64,000 nucleotides of DNA. Source: Algoriphagus terrigena DSM 22685. Lineage in GTDB: Bacteria; Bacteroidota; Bacteroidia; Cytophagales; Cyclobacteriaceae. The DNA is taken from assembly GCF_000429445.1 (NCBI RefSeq), contig NZ_AUBW01000009.1:124001-188000 (forward strand). Direction: 5' to 3'. Shown here one piece after another: positions 27,599 through 36,301 of this stretch (position 1 is its first letter; each line of letters opens with the position of its first letter). The position numbers and the translations under genes were made by a program. The notes under the pieces are model-generated. The model ran no database searches. It was not told the origin of the DNA and was given only the letters and a program-made list of their open reading frames with translations.

Positions 27599-27850
27599 GG
27601 CTTCGGATTGGAAAATTGAAAGATTCTAAAATTGGAAAATTAAGGTTGGAAGTTGGAAGTGCGGAAGTTGGAAGTAGAAAATTCCGACCCACTTCTAAAG
27701 CCCCGCAAATCACATTTCGTAAATCGTAAATCCTTCTTGGTTCTAGATACTTGATACTAAATACCAGTTACTTAAATAATGATTGCTTCGCTCGTGCCTC
27801 ACTACCAATGACGTCCTACTTTGTACTTGGTACATGGTACTTTGTACCAA

Positions 27851-28783
27851 TTAATTAAACTCCAGATTGATGCTACCGCCGGAGCTCTGCATCGTGACGG
27901 GAACACCTCCCCCGTTGATCTTGCCGAGGATTCGGTCTTTCTTGATCTCTCCGTCAAAATTGGAAAGTGAGGAATTCACCCGTCCGCCGCTGAGATCCAG
28001 ATTCAAACCCATTCCGCTCGGTACCACTGCAGTAATGCTACCGCCGCTTGATTTCATTGTCAGGGATTTTTCCACCTCGGAAAGCTGCGCTCTGATAGAT
28101 CCGCCACTGGTGTTTGCGTCAATGCTTCCGCTGATTTCCTCCAAGGTTACACTTCCACCTGAGGAACCGACCTGCACATCTCCGGTGAGTTGACTGATCT
28201 TGATTGATCCGCCGCTGGTCTCCACATCTACGTTTCCTTTGAAGTTCTCCACGCGGAATGAACCGCCGGAGCTCTGGGTTCTGACCGATCCGCTGCTATT
28301 CAGCACTTGAATACTCCCACCGCTGGTCTCAACTTCCTGCTTTCCGTTTAATCCGTCGATTGCGATCGAACCCCCACTGGACTGAAACTTGGAGGACATC
28401 TCCTTCGGCACTTTGATCTTAAAGGACAAATTCATCTTGCTGCGTCCGCTGTTCATCTTTCTCCGCACAAGCAGATTAATGGTGTTTCCGCTCTGACTGA
28501 TGTCGAGGTTATAGTTTTCCAGTTCTTTCTCTACAGCCGCATCTTCCATTTCGATTTCCCGGCCGTCGAGCTTCACATACATGTCGACGACGACTTCATT
28601 GCCGTTAGCGCCGGTGACGGCGACTGACGAGCCGGAGGTCTCTACATTGAGATTGCCTGCACCGCTGAGTGTGAACTTTTTGGTGAGGTAGGGATTCGCG
28701 CGAAACTCAGAAGCAAAAGCTGTGAGCTGCAGGGAAAGCAAAGCAAGGAGGGCAAAAGCGAAGGTTGTTTTCAGAGGTTTCAT
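27851..28783 (-). CDS. DUF4097-type beta-strand repeat protein, secreted
   Basis: 310 aa. A signal peptide (MKPLKTTFAFALLALLSLQ, cleavage near TAFA-S) is followed by a repeated strand pattern in which SSGGS or TSGGS returns about every 15-20 residues from about 130 to the end, the mark of DUF4097/GIN-like right-handed beta-helix proteins. Such proteins are exported, periplasmic or surface-exposed, with no known enzymatic role. It is the first gene behind the control region 28824-28924 and heads the run P7-P6-P5-P4. Linking a beta-helix export protein to FtsX permeases under one promoter suggests an envelope-stress function; that is inference. Confidence 0.8.
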   Translation of the reverse strand: MKPLKTTFAFALLALLSLQLTAFASEFRANPYLTKKFTLSGAGNLNVETSGSSVAVTGANGNEVVVDMYVKLDGREIEMEDAAVEKELENYNLDISQSGNTINLLVRRKMNSGRSKMNLSFKIKVPKEMSSKFQSSGGSIAIDGLNGKQEVETSGGSIQVLNSSGSVRTQSSGGSFRVENFKGNVDVETSGGSIKISQLTGDVQVGSSGGSVTLEEISGSIDANTSGGSIRAQLSEVEKSLTMKSSGGSITAVVPSGMGLNLDLSGGRVNSSLSNFDGEIKKDRILGKINGGGVPVTMQSSGGSINLEFN

Positions 28784-28823
28784 GGGAACTGGTTTTTTGG
28801 ACAGTTTAAGTACCCACCTCCAT

Positions 28824-28924
28824 TCCTACTATTGTGCCATTACCAAATCAGGCAAACCAAGCTCTAATCGCCATTTTTCAAAAAATCACCCGTCCGGCAC
28901 GGACATTTTTGTTCGGTTTCGGGC
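28824..28924 (-). promoter_or_regulatory. sigma-54-like promoter and upstream activator site for the DUF4097-P7-P4 unit
   Basis: The activator site at 28900-28924 is CGGAC-N6-GTTCG-N4-CGGGC on the plus strand. The promoter element at 28824-28839, read on the minus strand, is TGGCACAATAGTAGGA: full -24 TGGCAC, the G at -13 conserved, -12 is G instead of C. The two parts are 61 bp apart. The predicted leader is about 30 nt. Confidence 0.7.
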
Positions 28925-29031
28925 GAAAGGCGGCAGCGCGTGTGGTTTCATGAAAAAACATTTCTCAGTAATTGGAATAAACACAATCGCCCAGATGAAA
29001 AACCCATTGACTACAGTGGGTCACAAATAAC

Positions 29032-29060
29032 AAAGCCCACCTTTTAAACGGTGGGCTTCG
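29032..29060 (-). terminator. hairpin terminator after GIN1
   Basis: On the minus strand a 9-bp perfect stem AAGCCCACC / GGTGGGCTT with an 8-base loop is followed by TGTTATTT. It lies about 80 bp past the GIN1 stop and just before the DUF4097 control region. Confidence 0.65.
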
Positions 29061-29138
29061 TTAGTATGTGGATTAGTCATAAATCCGTTCTTGGGGCATA
29101 GTCAGTGTATGTCTGAGCAGACAGATAACCCCCGGTTC

Positions 29139-29834
29139 TTATCTTTTCCTGATGCTGCTGGAACCTGACACTTTGATCTCTCCCATTCTCGGCGAACCAG
29201 AATAAACCACGTCTCCCGAGCCGGAAGCATGTAACGAAACCATTCCCAGATCACCCACATACGTCCCGCCGGAGCCCGATTTGGACACATTCAGCTCCTC
29301 GATGGAGAGATTTTCGGCTTCAAAGTCCCCCGAGCCAGATTGCTTAATCTCTGCATCTCCCACGGAACCCGAATCAATCGTCACCTTTGCAGATCCTGAA
29401 ATGGATGCTTCCAGGTCATCGGCTCGCAGACCTTGCATGATGATGTCTCCCGAACCCGAGAGACCGATATAGAACTCATCTGCGGTGACATCGGATTTCA
29501 CCGTCATCTTGCCAGATCCCGAGCATTTTACTCCCTCCAGCGTCTTGTAAGTAACATAGAATTTCAGGCTCACATTGTTGTAGTTGCCTTTGACGAGTCC
29601 AAGTTGGAGTACATCCCCTTCGATTTCTGTTCTCACTTCCTCCAGCGAAACACCCTTGGCTTCAATCTTAATCTCTTCTTTGTCTCCCTCCACCAAGATC
29701 ACGTCCCAGCTACCGCCGGAGTGGACTTTGGTAAATGAGCCCGGGGTTCTGGTTTCAGTTTGTTGGGCTTGTACGCATGATGCCAAAGCAAAAGCTGAAA
29801 GGGCAAATGCGGCGATTTTAAAGTAGTTTTTCAT
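29139..29834 (-). CDS. GIN-domain (DUF2807) lipoprotein, GIN1
   Basis: 231 aa. The N-terminus MKNYFKIAAFALSAFALASC has a lipobox (LASC), so unlike GIN2 this one should be a lipoprotein. Residues 35-231 are the head-GIN/DUF2807 beta-helix: GSWDVILVEGD, then repeated SGSG or SGSA turns every 18-20 residues. The family is exported and of unknown function. GIN2 (35174-35866) is a close paralogue with shared upstream sequence. GIN1 follows P8 by 214 bp with no control motif, and a terminator follows it, so it is probably the last gene of the unit GIN2-P9-P8-GIN1. Confidence 0.85.
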   Translation of the reverse strand: MKNYFKIAAFALSAFALASCVQAQQTETRTPGSFTKVHSGGSWDVILVEGDKEEIKIEAKGVSLEEVRTEIEGDVLQLGLVKGNYNNVSLKFYVTYKTLEGVKCSGSGKMTVKSDVTADEFYIGLSGSGDIIMQGLRADDLEASISGSAKVTIDSGSVGDAEIKQSGSGDFEAENLSIEELNVSKSGSGGTYVGDLGMVSLHASGSGDVVYSGSPRMGEIKVSGSSSIRKR

Positions 29835-30048
29835 ATGATTATAATTTGATTTTTAAAGGCCATATGGAATCTCGCATGGTGAATAATCATTCCGGTATGT
29901 GTTGCTGGCAACATGCTCGATTTCATGACTTATAATTGAAAGATGCAAAATTTTAAAATTTGAAAATTGGTTTAGTATTCGGCTCTTGATTCTCGTCTCT
30001 TGGTTCTTGATTCTAACTTCTCCCGTCTTGATACTCGATACTATAGAA

Positions 30049-32475
30049 TCACTCATTCTTGATGCTCTTCACAGGATTGGCCCAAGCTGCTTTGAGCGTC
30101 TGGGAGGTAACCGTGATCGCTGCGATCGTTCCAGCCAGCAGCCCCGCCCACAAAAACACCGTCCAACTGACTCCGATCTTGTAAGCGAAATCATCAAGCC
30201 AGTTGTTCATCCCAAACCAAGAGATCGGGATGGCGATCAAAAAGCCAAACGCGACGAGTTTCAGGAAATCCTTGCCCAAAAGCATCAGGATATTGCCAGT
30301 CTCGGCTCCCATCACTTTGCGGATGCCAATCTCCCGTGTGCGCTGCTCCGTGGCAAAGGTCACCAAGCCCAACAGCCCCAAAACAGAAATAAAGATCGTC
30401 AAGGCGGAGAAAAAGGTGAAGATTGTCTTGACCCGATTTTCCGCCTCATACTGGCGATTGAATCCTTCATCCACGAAGTTTGGCTCGAAAGGAAAATCAG
30501 GTCTGGCTTCCGCCCACTCGTCTTTTAAATAGGCCAACACCTGGTCTCTTTGGTCTGCGTCCATCTTTACACTCACCTGATTCATCCGATTCTGGGGGAT
30601 GTAAAATACAATTGGAACGATCGGCTGATGGAGACTTTCGAAGTGAAAGTCCTTCATCACTCCGGTCACAAAGCCACGTCTGCCTCCATAGAGAAACTGC
30701 TTGCCGATAGCCTCCTCTGGACTGCTCCACCCCACTTGTTGCACCGCGGTTTCGTTGAGGACAAAAGCCTCGGTAGAGTCGCTCGCCAGTGTGAAATCAA
30801 AGTCACGTCCGGCAACCAAGGGAATACCATAGGTCTCCAAAAAGTTGTGTCCGACCTGAATATCCGCAATCCGGATGTTCAGCTGGCTCATTTCACCATT
30901 AACCTCGGCTGTACTTCCCTGCGAGTCCAAAAGTCGTCCAGAGGGAACTCTTGTGGACACTGTCACAGACTGAATCCCCGGGTGATTTTCCAAGCGATCC
31001 TTGAAAATCCGAAAGTTCTCTGTAATCCGCGCACTGGTAGGCAGGACGACGATATCGTCCTTTTTGAATCCCAGGTCCTTGCTCTGCATGAAGTTCAGCT
31101 GGTTCACCACCACCAAGACGGCTACGATCAAGATTACCGAAATGGCAAACTGTCCGATCACCAAGACACTACGGAAGCGCTCGTGGACTTTTCCTGCTTT
31201 AAAAGCTCCCTTGAGCACTTTGGCAGGGACAAATCCCGACAAAAACAAGGCGGGATAACTACCCGAAATGAAGCCCACGAATGCTATAATCCCAAAAATG
31301 AGCAGCAGATATTGCGGATTTTGAATGAAATTCAAGCTCAGTGGCCGCTCGGTGAAGTCCGAGAATGTGGGCAGGAATAGATAGACCAACATCAAGGCTA
31401 AGACCATGGAGAAAAAGGTCATGACAAATGACTCTCCCAAAAACTGTTTGATCAACAATCCACGATCGGCACCCATCACCTTCCTCAACCCCACTTCCAT
31501 TGAGCGTAGAGAAGACCGCGCTGTGGACAGGTTCATGAAATTGATACAGGCGATCAGCAGGATGAAAAACGCCACTGCCAAGTAGATGTACACGTAATCG
31601 ATATTGCCGTTTGGCTCGATCTCGGAGTCGAGATTCGAGTGGAGATGCACATCGCCGATCGGCCAGAGAATCAGCTGAGTGCCCTTAGACACGGGAATTC
31701 CGGCTTGGTTTTCACCCATGTGCCGGTCGATCAGCGCGGGTAGTTTGGCTTCGAATTCTTTGTAATCCAATCCGGCTCTCAGCTTGATAAAGGTGGAGAA
31801 GTTATTCGACCCAAAGTTGGACATGAAAGGCTCCAAACCGCCGTAAAACTGGACCACCGGAACCATCGACGCCAAAAAGTCGACGTGGAAATGGGAATTT
31901 TCAGGCATGTCTTTCATCACTCCGCGAACTTGGAAAGTCGTTTCCTGTCCGTTCAGTACTGCCAAAAGTTCTTTGCCCACCGCATTCTCATCTCCGAAAT
32001 AACGCTTCGCAGTACTTTCGGAGAGCACAATTCCATCTGCTTCATTGAGTGCGGATTTCCCTTCTCCCTCCAAGATCTCCCAGGAAAACAAATCAAAAGC
32101 CTCCGGATCGGCAAAGAAAAACCGTTCTTCCTCGAACGCGTCGCCCCCTGACTTGATGAGCGGGTCGAAATTGAAGAGGCGGGCAGAGACCTCTACATCC
32201 TCCGGAAAGTCAGACTTGATCAAGGGCCCAAACGGAGGAGCGGTATGGCCCAGATGCAAGCTCGTCTGTCCGTCGGCGTTGTTCCAAGCCCGCGACACGC
32301 GAAAGATGCGATCTGCGTCCGGATGGTATTTGTCATAGCTCACCTCAAACTGCACGTAGAGCAAAATGACAATACTCACCGCCATCCCGATTGCCAGACC
32401 GATCAGATTGATCAGCACATACATCGGATGTTTTCTGGCATTGCGAAAGACAATCTTGAAATAGTTTTTAAACAT
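30049..32475 (-). CDS. FtsX/MacB-type ABC transporter permease (P8)
   Basis: 808 aa. First FtsX block: ACINFMNLSTARSSLRS then MEVGLRKVMGAD. C-terminal block: SVLGLLGLVTFATEQRT and REIGIRKVMGAE. The tail is VKSIKNE. The RSME variant links it with P5. The gene lies only 72 bp after the P9 stop, the tightest permease-permease spacing here, so co-transcription with P9 is very likely. The start ATG is followed by FKNYFKIVFRN. The substrate is unknown. Confidence 0.9.
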   Translation of the reverse strand: MFKNYFKIVFRNARKHPMYVLINLIGLAIGMAVSIVILLYVQFEVSYDKYHPDADRIFRVSRAWNNADGQTSLHLGHTAPPFGPLIKSDFPEDVEVSARLFNFDPLIKSGGDAFEEERFFFADPEAFDLFSWEILEGEGKSALNEADGIVLSESTAKRYFGDENAVGKELLAVLNGQETTFQVRGVMKDMPENSHFHVDFLASMVPVVQFYGGLEPFMSNFGSNNFSTFIKLRAGLDYKEFEAKLPALIDRHMGENQAGIPVSKGTQLILWPIGDVHLHSNLDSEIEPNGNIDYVYIYLAVAFFILLIACINFMNLSTARSSLRSMEVGLRKVMGADRGLLIKQFLGESFVMTFFSMVLALMLVYLFLPTFSDFTERPLSLNFIQNPQYLLLIFGIIAFVGFISGSYPALFLSGFVPAKVLKGAFKAGKVHERFRSVLVIGQFAISVILIVAVLVVVNQLNFMQSKDLGFKKDDIVVLPTSARITENFRIFKDRLENHPGIQSVTVSTRVPSGRLLDSQGSTAEVNGEMSQLNIRIADIQVGHNFLETYGIPLVAGRDFDFTLASDSTEAFVLNETAVQQVGWSSPEEAIGKQFLYGGRRGFVTGVMKDFHFESLHQPIVPIVFYIPQNRMNQVSVKMDADQRDQVLAYLKDEWAEARPDFPFEPNFVDEGFNRQYEAENRVKTIFTFFSALTIFISVLGLLGLVTFATEQRTREIGIRKVMGAETGNILMLLGKDFLKLVAFGFLIAIPISWFGMNNWLDDFAYKIGVSWTVFLWAGLLAGTIAAITVTSQTLKAAWANPVKSIKNE

Positions 32476-32547
32476 GGTTCAGTTGGATTCTTGATTCTCG
32501 ATTCTTGACTCTTGGTTCTTGATACTGATGTCTAATGTCTTGATACT

Positions 32548-34974
32548 TTATTCGCTTTTCAGACTTTTGACCGGGTTGATGATAGCCGCACTAATTGCTT
32601 GGTAGCTGACCGTCAGCAATGCGATAAGTAAGGTAATTCCTCCTGCCAGGAGAAAAACCAAAGGATCCAGTGGCGTGCGGAAAGCGAAAGATTCCAGCCA
32701 GGAATCCATCGCAAACCACGCGATCGGAATAGCAAATAGGAAGGCAATTCCCACCAGTTTGGCGAAGTTGAGCGTCAGCAGAAAAACAATACTTCCTACC
32801 GAGGCTCCCAGTACTTTTCTAACTCCAATTTCTTTTGTTCTCAAAAAGGCCGTGTAAGCCGCCAAACCAAACAAACCGATACAGGCAATCAAAATCGCCA
32901 AAATGGAAAATACGCCCAAGATCTTTCCGGAAACCTGCTCGCTGCGATAGAGCTGGGCCAGGTCATTGTCCAGAAAGAAATACGACAAAGATGTACCGTC
33001 AGATAGCTCAGCCCAGTGGGATTCCAGTCCTTTGACGACGGCTTCCTGTTGGCCTGAGGCAAATTTGATGACTAAGAAATTTTCATTGCCACGGAGATTA
33101 TCCACATGAAACATCACCAACGGAGTTACTTGGGTATGAAGAGATTCGAAATTGAAATTAGCGACGACTCCAATCACGGTGAGCTCAACTTCCTGGGTTT
33201 GACCATTGATGTCCGTCCTGGTTTTCAGCTTTTGGCCAATGGGATTTTGTTCACCAAAAAACACCTTGACTGCCTCTTTATTGAGAATCAAGGAAAGTGA
33301 ATCGTTGAAATTTTCTTCAAAAACCCGCCCTTCCAAAGGATCAATTCCCATGGTTTGGAAAAAATGATCATCTCCTGCAAAACTTTTCGCAGTCAATACA
33401 TCCCCTCCACCTGGTTTGGTGAATTGAACCCCCGCGCTGCCTTTGCCAGGCAAGCTGCTGGATACTCCCACGGAGAGCACTCCTGGCATTTTTTCCATCT
33501 CTTCCTTCAATACTTCCCGCTTCTCCTGGTTGCCATATCGATCCAGAACCAATACGTTTTCCTTTTCAAAACCCAAACTGGTGGACTGGATAAAATTGAT
33601 CTGCCGGTTGATAATCAGAGTTCCTGCGATCAGCATGATTGCGATTCCAAATTGGAAAACCACCAAGCCATTTCGCAGCCAATTGCCTCCGCCTGTCACT
33701 TCCAGCTTCCCTTTGAGAATGCTGATGGTATTCAGTTTGGAAATATGAAATGCCGGATAATATCCAGCCAAAAGACCAACCAAAACCCCAAAACCCAGCA
33801 GAATTGGCAAGGCAAAAAGAACGGAGCTTAAATCGATTTTCAGCGACTTTTCTGCCAAGTCATTGAAAAAAGGCAAAACAAGATTCACCAGCACTATCCC
33901 CAGCAAAAGCGACACAAAAGTCAAAACCAAAGCCTCAAGTAAAAACTGGGTGATAATCTGACGGCGGTCCGACCCCATGGCTTTTCTCACACCGACTTCA
34001 CGGGCTCGATCTGCTGAGCGGGCTGTAGCCAGGTTGATGAAATTGATGCAGGCCAAAGCCAGGATGAAAATTGCGATGGAAATAAAAATGTAGACGTAAA
34101 GTGAGTTGCCGTTGGGCCGCATCTCCCCTTCCAGATTGGAATGGAGGTGGATCGATGTCACAGGCTGGAGAAAATAGCGGTAGCCGTTTCCAGCTGCGGT
34201 ATAATCCGCAAAAGAGACTCCCAAATCCCGTTCAATCTGTCCGGCGGCATACTTGGACACCAGCCCAGGCAATTGGCTTTCAACCCTCATCGGATCGGTA
34301 CCTTGGGCTAGTTTCAGATACGTGAAAGCCGAAAACCCGGTAAAGTTCTCCTGCTCAAGTCCCGGAAAAGAAACGGAAGAAAAAAGAAAATCCAACTGCA
34401 TGTGGGAATGCTCCGGCAGATCTGCCATGACTGCAGAAACCTCAAAATCCAAATCAAAAATCCTGAAGGATTTGCCGACTGGATTTTCAGCTTTGAAAAG
34501 CCTCGTGGCGGCTGTTTTCGACAATACGGCCGTATTAGGCTTGGCCAAAGCTTCATCTTGGCTTGCTCCCTGGAGGATCTCAAAATCAAAGACTTGGAAA
34601 AAATTAGAGTCTGCAGCAGCTCCGGACCTTTCCTCAAACTTCACATCCTCCACTTCTATCACGAATCCATCACCCAAATCGAAAAGGCGCGTGGATTCCT
34701 CCACTCCCTTGACTTCATCGGCAATCACTTCAGAATAGCTGTCCGGAATGATCGCATAGAAGCTGTGATGATCAGGGTAAATCCGCTCCAAAGCCACCCG
34801 ATAGATGTTTTCCTTATTGGGAATAAATCGGTCGTAGGACAGTTCATCCCTGACAAAAAGCATGATCAAGATGCAACAAACAAAGCCCAAGGTCAGCCCG
34901 AAGATGTTGATGGCGGTGTAAACCTTGTTTTTGACAAGATTTCTGTAGGCGATTTTCAGGTAGTTTTTGAACAT
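32548..34974 (-). CDS. FtsX/MacB-type ABC transporter permease (P9)
   Basis: 808 aa. First FtsX block: ACINFINLATARSADRARE then VGVRKAMGSDR (Ala in place of the usual Val of RKV). C-terminal block: ACIGLFGLAAYTAFLRT and KEIGVRKVLGAS. The tail is VKSLKSE. It lies 199 bp after the GIN2 stop with no activator site between them, and 72 bp before P8. It probably belongs to the GIN2-P9-P8-GIN1 unit driven by 35992-36093. The substrate is unknown. Confidence 0.9.
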   Translation of the reverse strand: MFKNYLKIAYRNLVKNKVYTAINIFGLTLGFVCCILIMLFVRDELSYDRFIPNKENIYRVALERIYPDHHSFYAIIPDSYSEVIADEVKGVEESTRLFDLGDGFVIEVEDVKFEERSGAAADSNFFQVFDFEILQGASQDEALAKPNTAVLSKTAATRLFKAENPVGKSFRIFDLDFEVSAVMADLPEHSHMQLDFLFSSVSFPGLEQENFTGFSAFTYLKLAQGTDPMRVESQLPGLVSKYAAGQIERDLGVSFADYTAAGNGYRYFLQPVTSIHLHSNLEGEMRPNGNSLYVYIFISIAIFILALACINFINLATARSADRAREVGVRKAMGSDRRQIITQFLLEALVLTFVSLLLGIVLVNLVLPFFNDLAEKSLKIDLSSVLFALPILLGFGVLVGLLAGYYPAFHISKLNTISILKGKLEVTGGGNWLRNGLVVFQFGIAIMLIAGTLIINRQINFIQSTSLGFEKENVLVLDRYGNQEKREVLKEEMEKMPGVLSVGVSSSLPGKGSAGVQFTKPGGGDVLTAKSFAGDDHFFQTMGIDPLEGRVFEENFNDSLSLILNKEAVKVFFGEQNPIGQKLKTRTDINGQTQEVELTVIGVVANFNFESLHTQVTPLVMFHVDNLRGNENFLVIKFASGQQEAVVKGLESHWAELSDGTSLSYFFLDNDLAQLYRSEQVSGKILGVFSILAILIACIGLFGLAAYTAFLRTKEIGVRKVLGASVGSIVFLLTLNFAKLVGIAFLFAIPIAWFAMDSWLESFAFRTPLDPLVFLLAGGITLLIALLTVSYQAISAAIINPVKSLKSE

Positions 34975-35173
34975 TTCCTAGAATTGCAAAATTGGAATAT
35001 TGAAATATTGGAAAATTTACTGCCACGCAGTGGCCAATCATCTACCTCGCCCGCCCTCGCTTTGGCCCGCGTCTCTTACCTACCTTATCTAAAGACCAAC
35101 CTCTAGCTACTTGATTCTTCCCTCTTAATATTTAATCCTTGACACTTAGTACTTGACAACCAATCATTTAAGG

Positions 35174-35866
35174 CTACTCCTTGATCACCTTCGCGGAACC
35201 GGAAACACCAATGCTCTTCTTCTCGGGATCGCCGCGGTAATAGACATTTCCAGATCCGGAGGCTCCGACAGTCAAGACATCCGTGACTCCGATCGAAGTA
35301 GTACCTGAACCCGACTTACCGATCTTGACAGCTTCCGCCACAAAATCGATCGCTTCCAGGTTGCCGGATCCCGACTGTCCGATGCTCGCACTTTCGGCTT
35401 GACCGCCTTCGATGGTGATCTTTCCAGATCCACTCATACCGATGTCCAGTTTTTCGGCATTGATATTTCGGGTTGACAGACTACCAGACCCCGAAAGTCC
35501 GATGGTGAAATTTTTAGCTCCAAAGTCAGATTTCAACCTCATGTTACCGGAGCCACTCGTTCCGACAGATTCAAGTTCTCTCACGGTGATGTAGACTTTC
35601 AGATCCACGTTTTTCCAGTTCCCTTTTTCCAGCTTGATCTCGAGTCTTTCTCCGTCCAGATCCGTGATTACTTTGCTCAGGTCAAAGCTGTTGGCTTCGA
35701 GTCTGACTTCATCCTTGGAGCCTTTGGTGATCTCTACATCCCAGTTGCCACCGCTTTCTATCTGCGTGAAAGTACCGGGAGTTCGGATTTCAGACCTTTG
35801 GGCCATTGCTACAAAACCCATCAGGGAAAGGGCAAAAGACAGTGCGGAAATCTTAAATGTTTTCAT
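35174..35866 (-). CDS. GIN-domain (DUF2807) secreted protein, GIN2
   Basis: 230 aa. A cleavable signal peptide (MKTFKISALSFALSLMGFV, cut near AMA-Q) replaces the lipobox of GIN1. The rest is the GIN/DUF2807 beta-helix with SGSG turns repeated from about 100 to 225. It is a close paralogue of GIN1: both begin the mature domain with RTPG(S/T)FT and GG(S/N)WDV. It is exported, function unknown. It is the first gene behind the control region 35992-36093. Confidence 0.85.
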   Translation of the reverse strand: MKTFKISALSFALSLMGFVAMAQRSEIRTPGTFTQIESGGNWDVEITKGSKDEVRLEANSFDLSKVITDLDGERLEIKLEKGNWKNVDLKVYITVRELESVGTSGSGNMRLKSDFGAKNFTIGLSGSGSLSTRNINAEKLDIGMSGSGKITIEGGQAESASIGQSGSGNLEAIDFVAEAVKIGKSGSGTTSIGVTDVLTVGASGSGNVYYRGDPEKKSIGVSGSAKVIKE

Positions 35867-36301
35867 GTGTATTTTTTTTTGAATTGGTCACATGGAATCT
35901 CGCTTGATAGATAAAAATCTCTCATTTGACGTTTTGGGTCATGCTCGATTTCATGGGGTTTTGGTGTGTGTTAGTTTCCAGATTTATTAATGCCAGAGAT
36001 TGTGCCAAGGTAAAAACTCCCCTTTCCATTGTCTCAAGCGGTTTAGTGAAGAAGATTTTGTCCGAGAAAAGTCAGTTTTGACCGTAAGCGGACGAAGACA
36101 GTGTTCAGTCGGCAGTCTCAGCATGCAAACCTCTGTCCCTTGGATGCAGATTCTTCACTAAAAGTTGCATCAGAAATAGTATCGAGCAGCAAGACGTAAG
36201 TATCAAGATCAAAGACGCAAGAGGGAGCCGAAGTATCAAGAACCTCTTCCGTCTTCCGTCATCCAGCACCCAACATCGGACACCTAGCTTCTGACACAAA
36301 A
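35867..36301. other. intergenic region between P10 and GIN2
   Basis: 435 bases without a gene. It holds the GIN2 control region (35992-36093). Between it and the GIN2 ATG are two words shared with the region upstream of GIN1: CATGGAATCTCGC at 35891-35903 and CATGCTCGATTTCATG at 35940-35955. The P10-side part (36100-36300) is low-complexity. Confidence 0.6.
35992..36093 (-). promoter_or_regulatory. sigma-54-like promoter and upstream activator site for GIN2-P9-P8-GIN1
   Basis: The activator site at 36069-36093 is AAGTC-N6-GACCG-N4-CGGAC on the plus strand, the most diverged of the set in its first half-site. The promoter element at 35992-36007, read on the minus strand, is TGGCACAATCTCTGGC: full -24 box and conserved -13 G. 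The two parts are 62 bp apart. The predicted leader is about 115 nt. Confidence 0.6.

Larger units (their letters stand above)
28784..29138. other. intergenic region between GIN1 and the DUF4097 gene
   Basis: 355 bases with no gene. It contains a terminator-like hairpin for GIN1 (29032-29060) and the control region of the DUF4097 gene (28824-28924). This arrangement marks a clear boundary between two transcription units. Confidence 0.65.

Noticed and set aside
30550-31380. 276-codon plus-strand ORF opposite P8
   Set aside because: Antisense shadow of the permease; no recognisable domain.
35007-35026. TGGCAG as a possible sigma-54 element before P9
   Set aside because: It lacks the -13 G and has no upstream activator site; P9 is better read from the GIN2 promoter.
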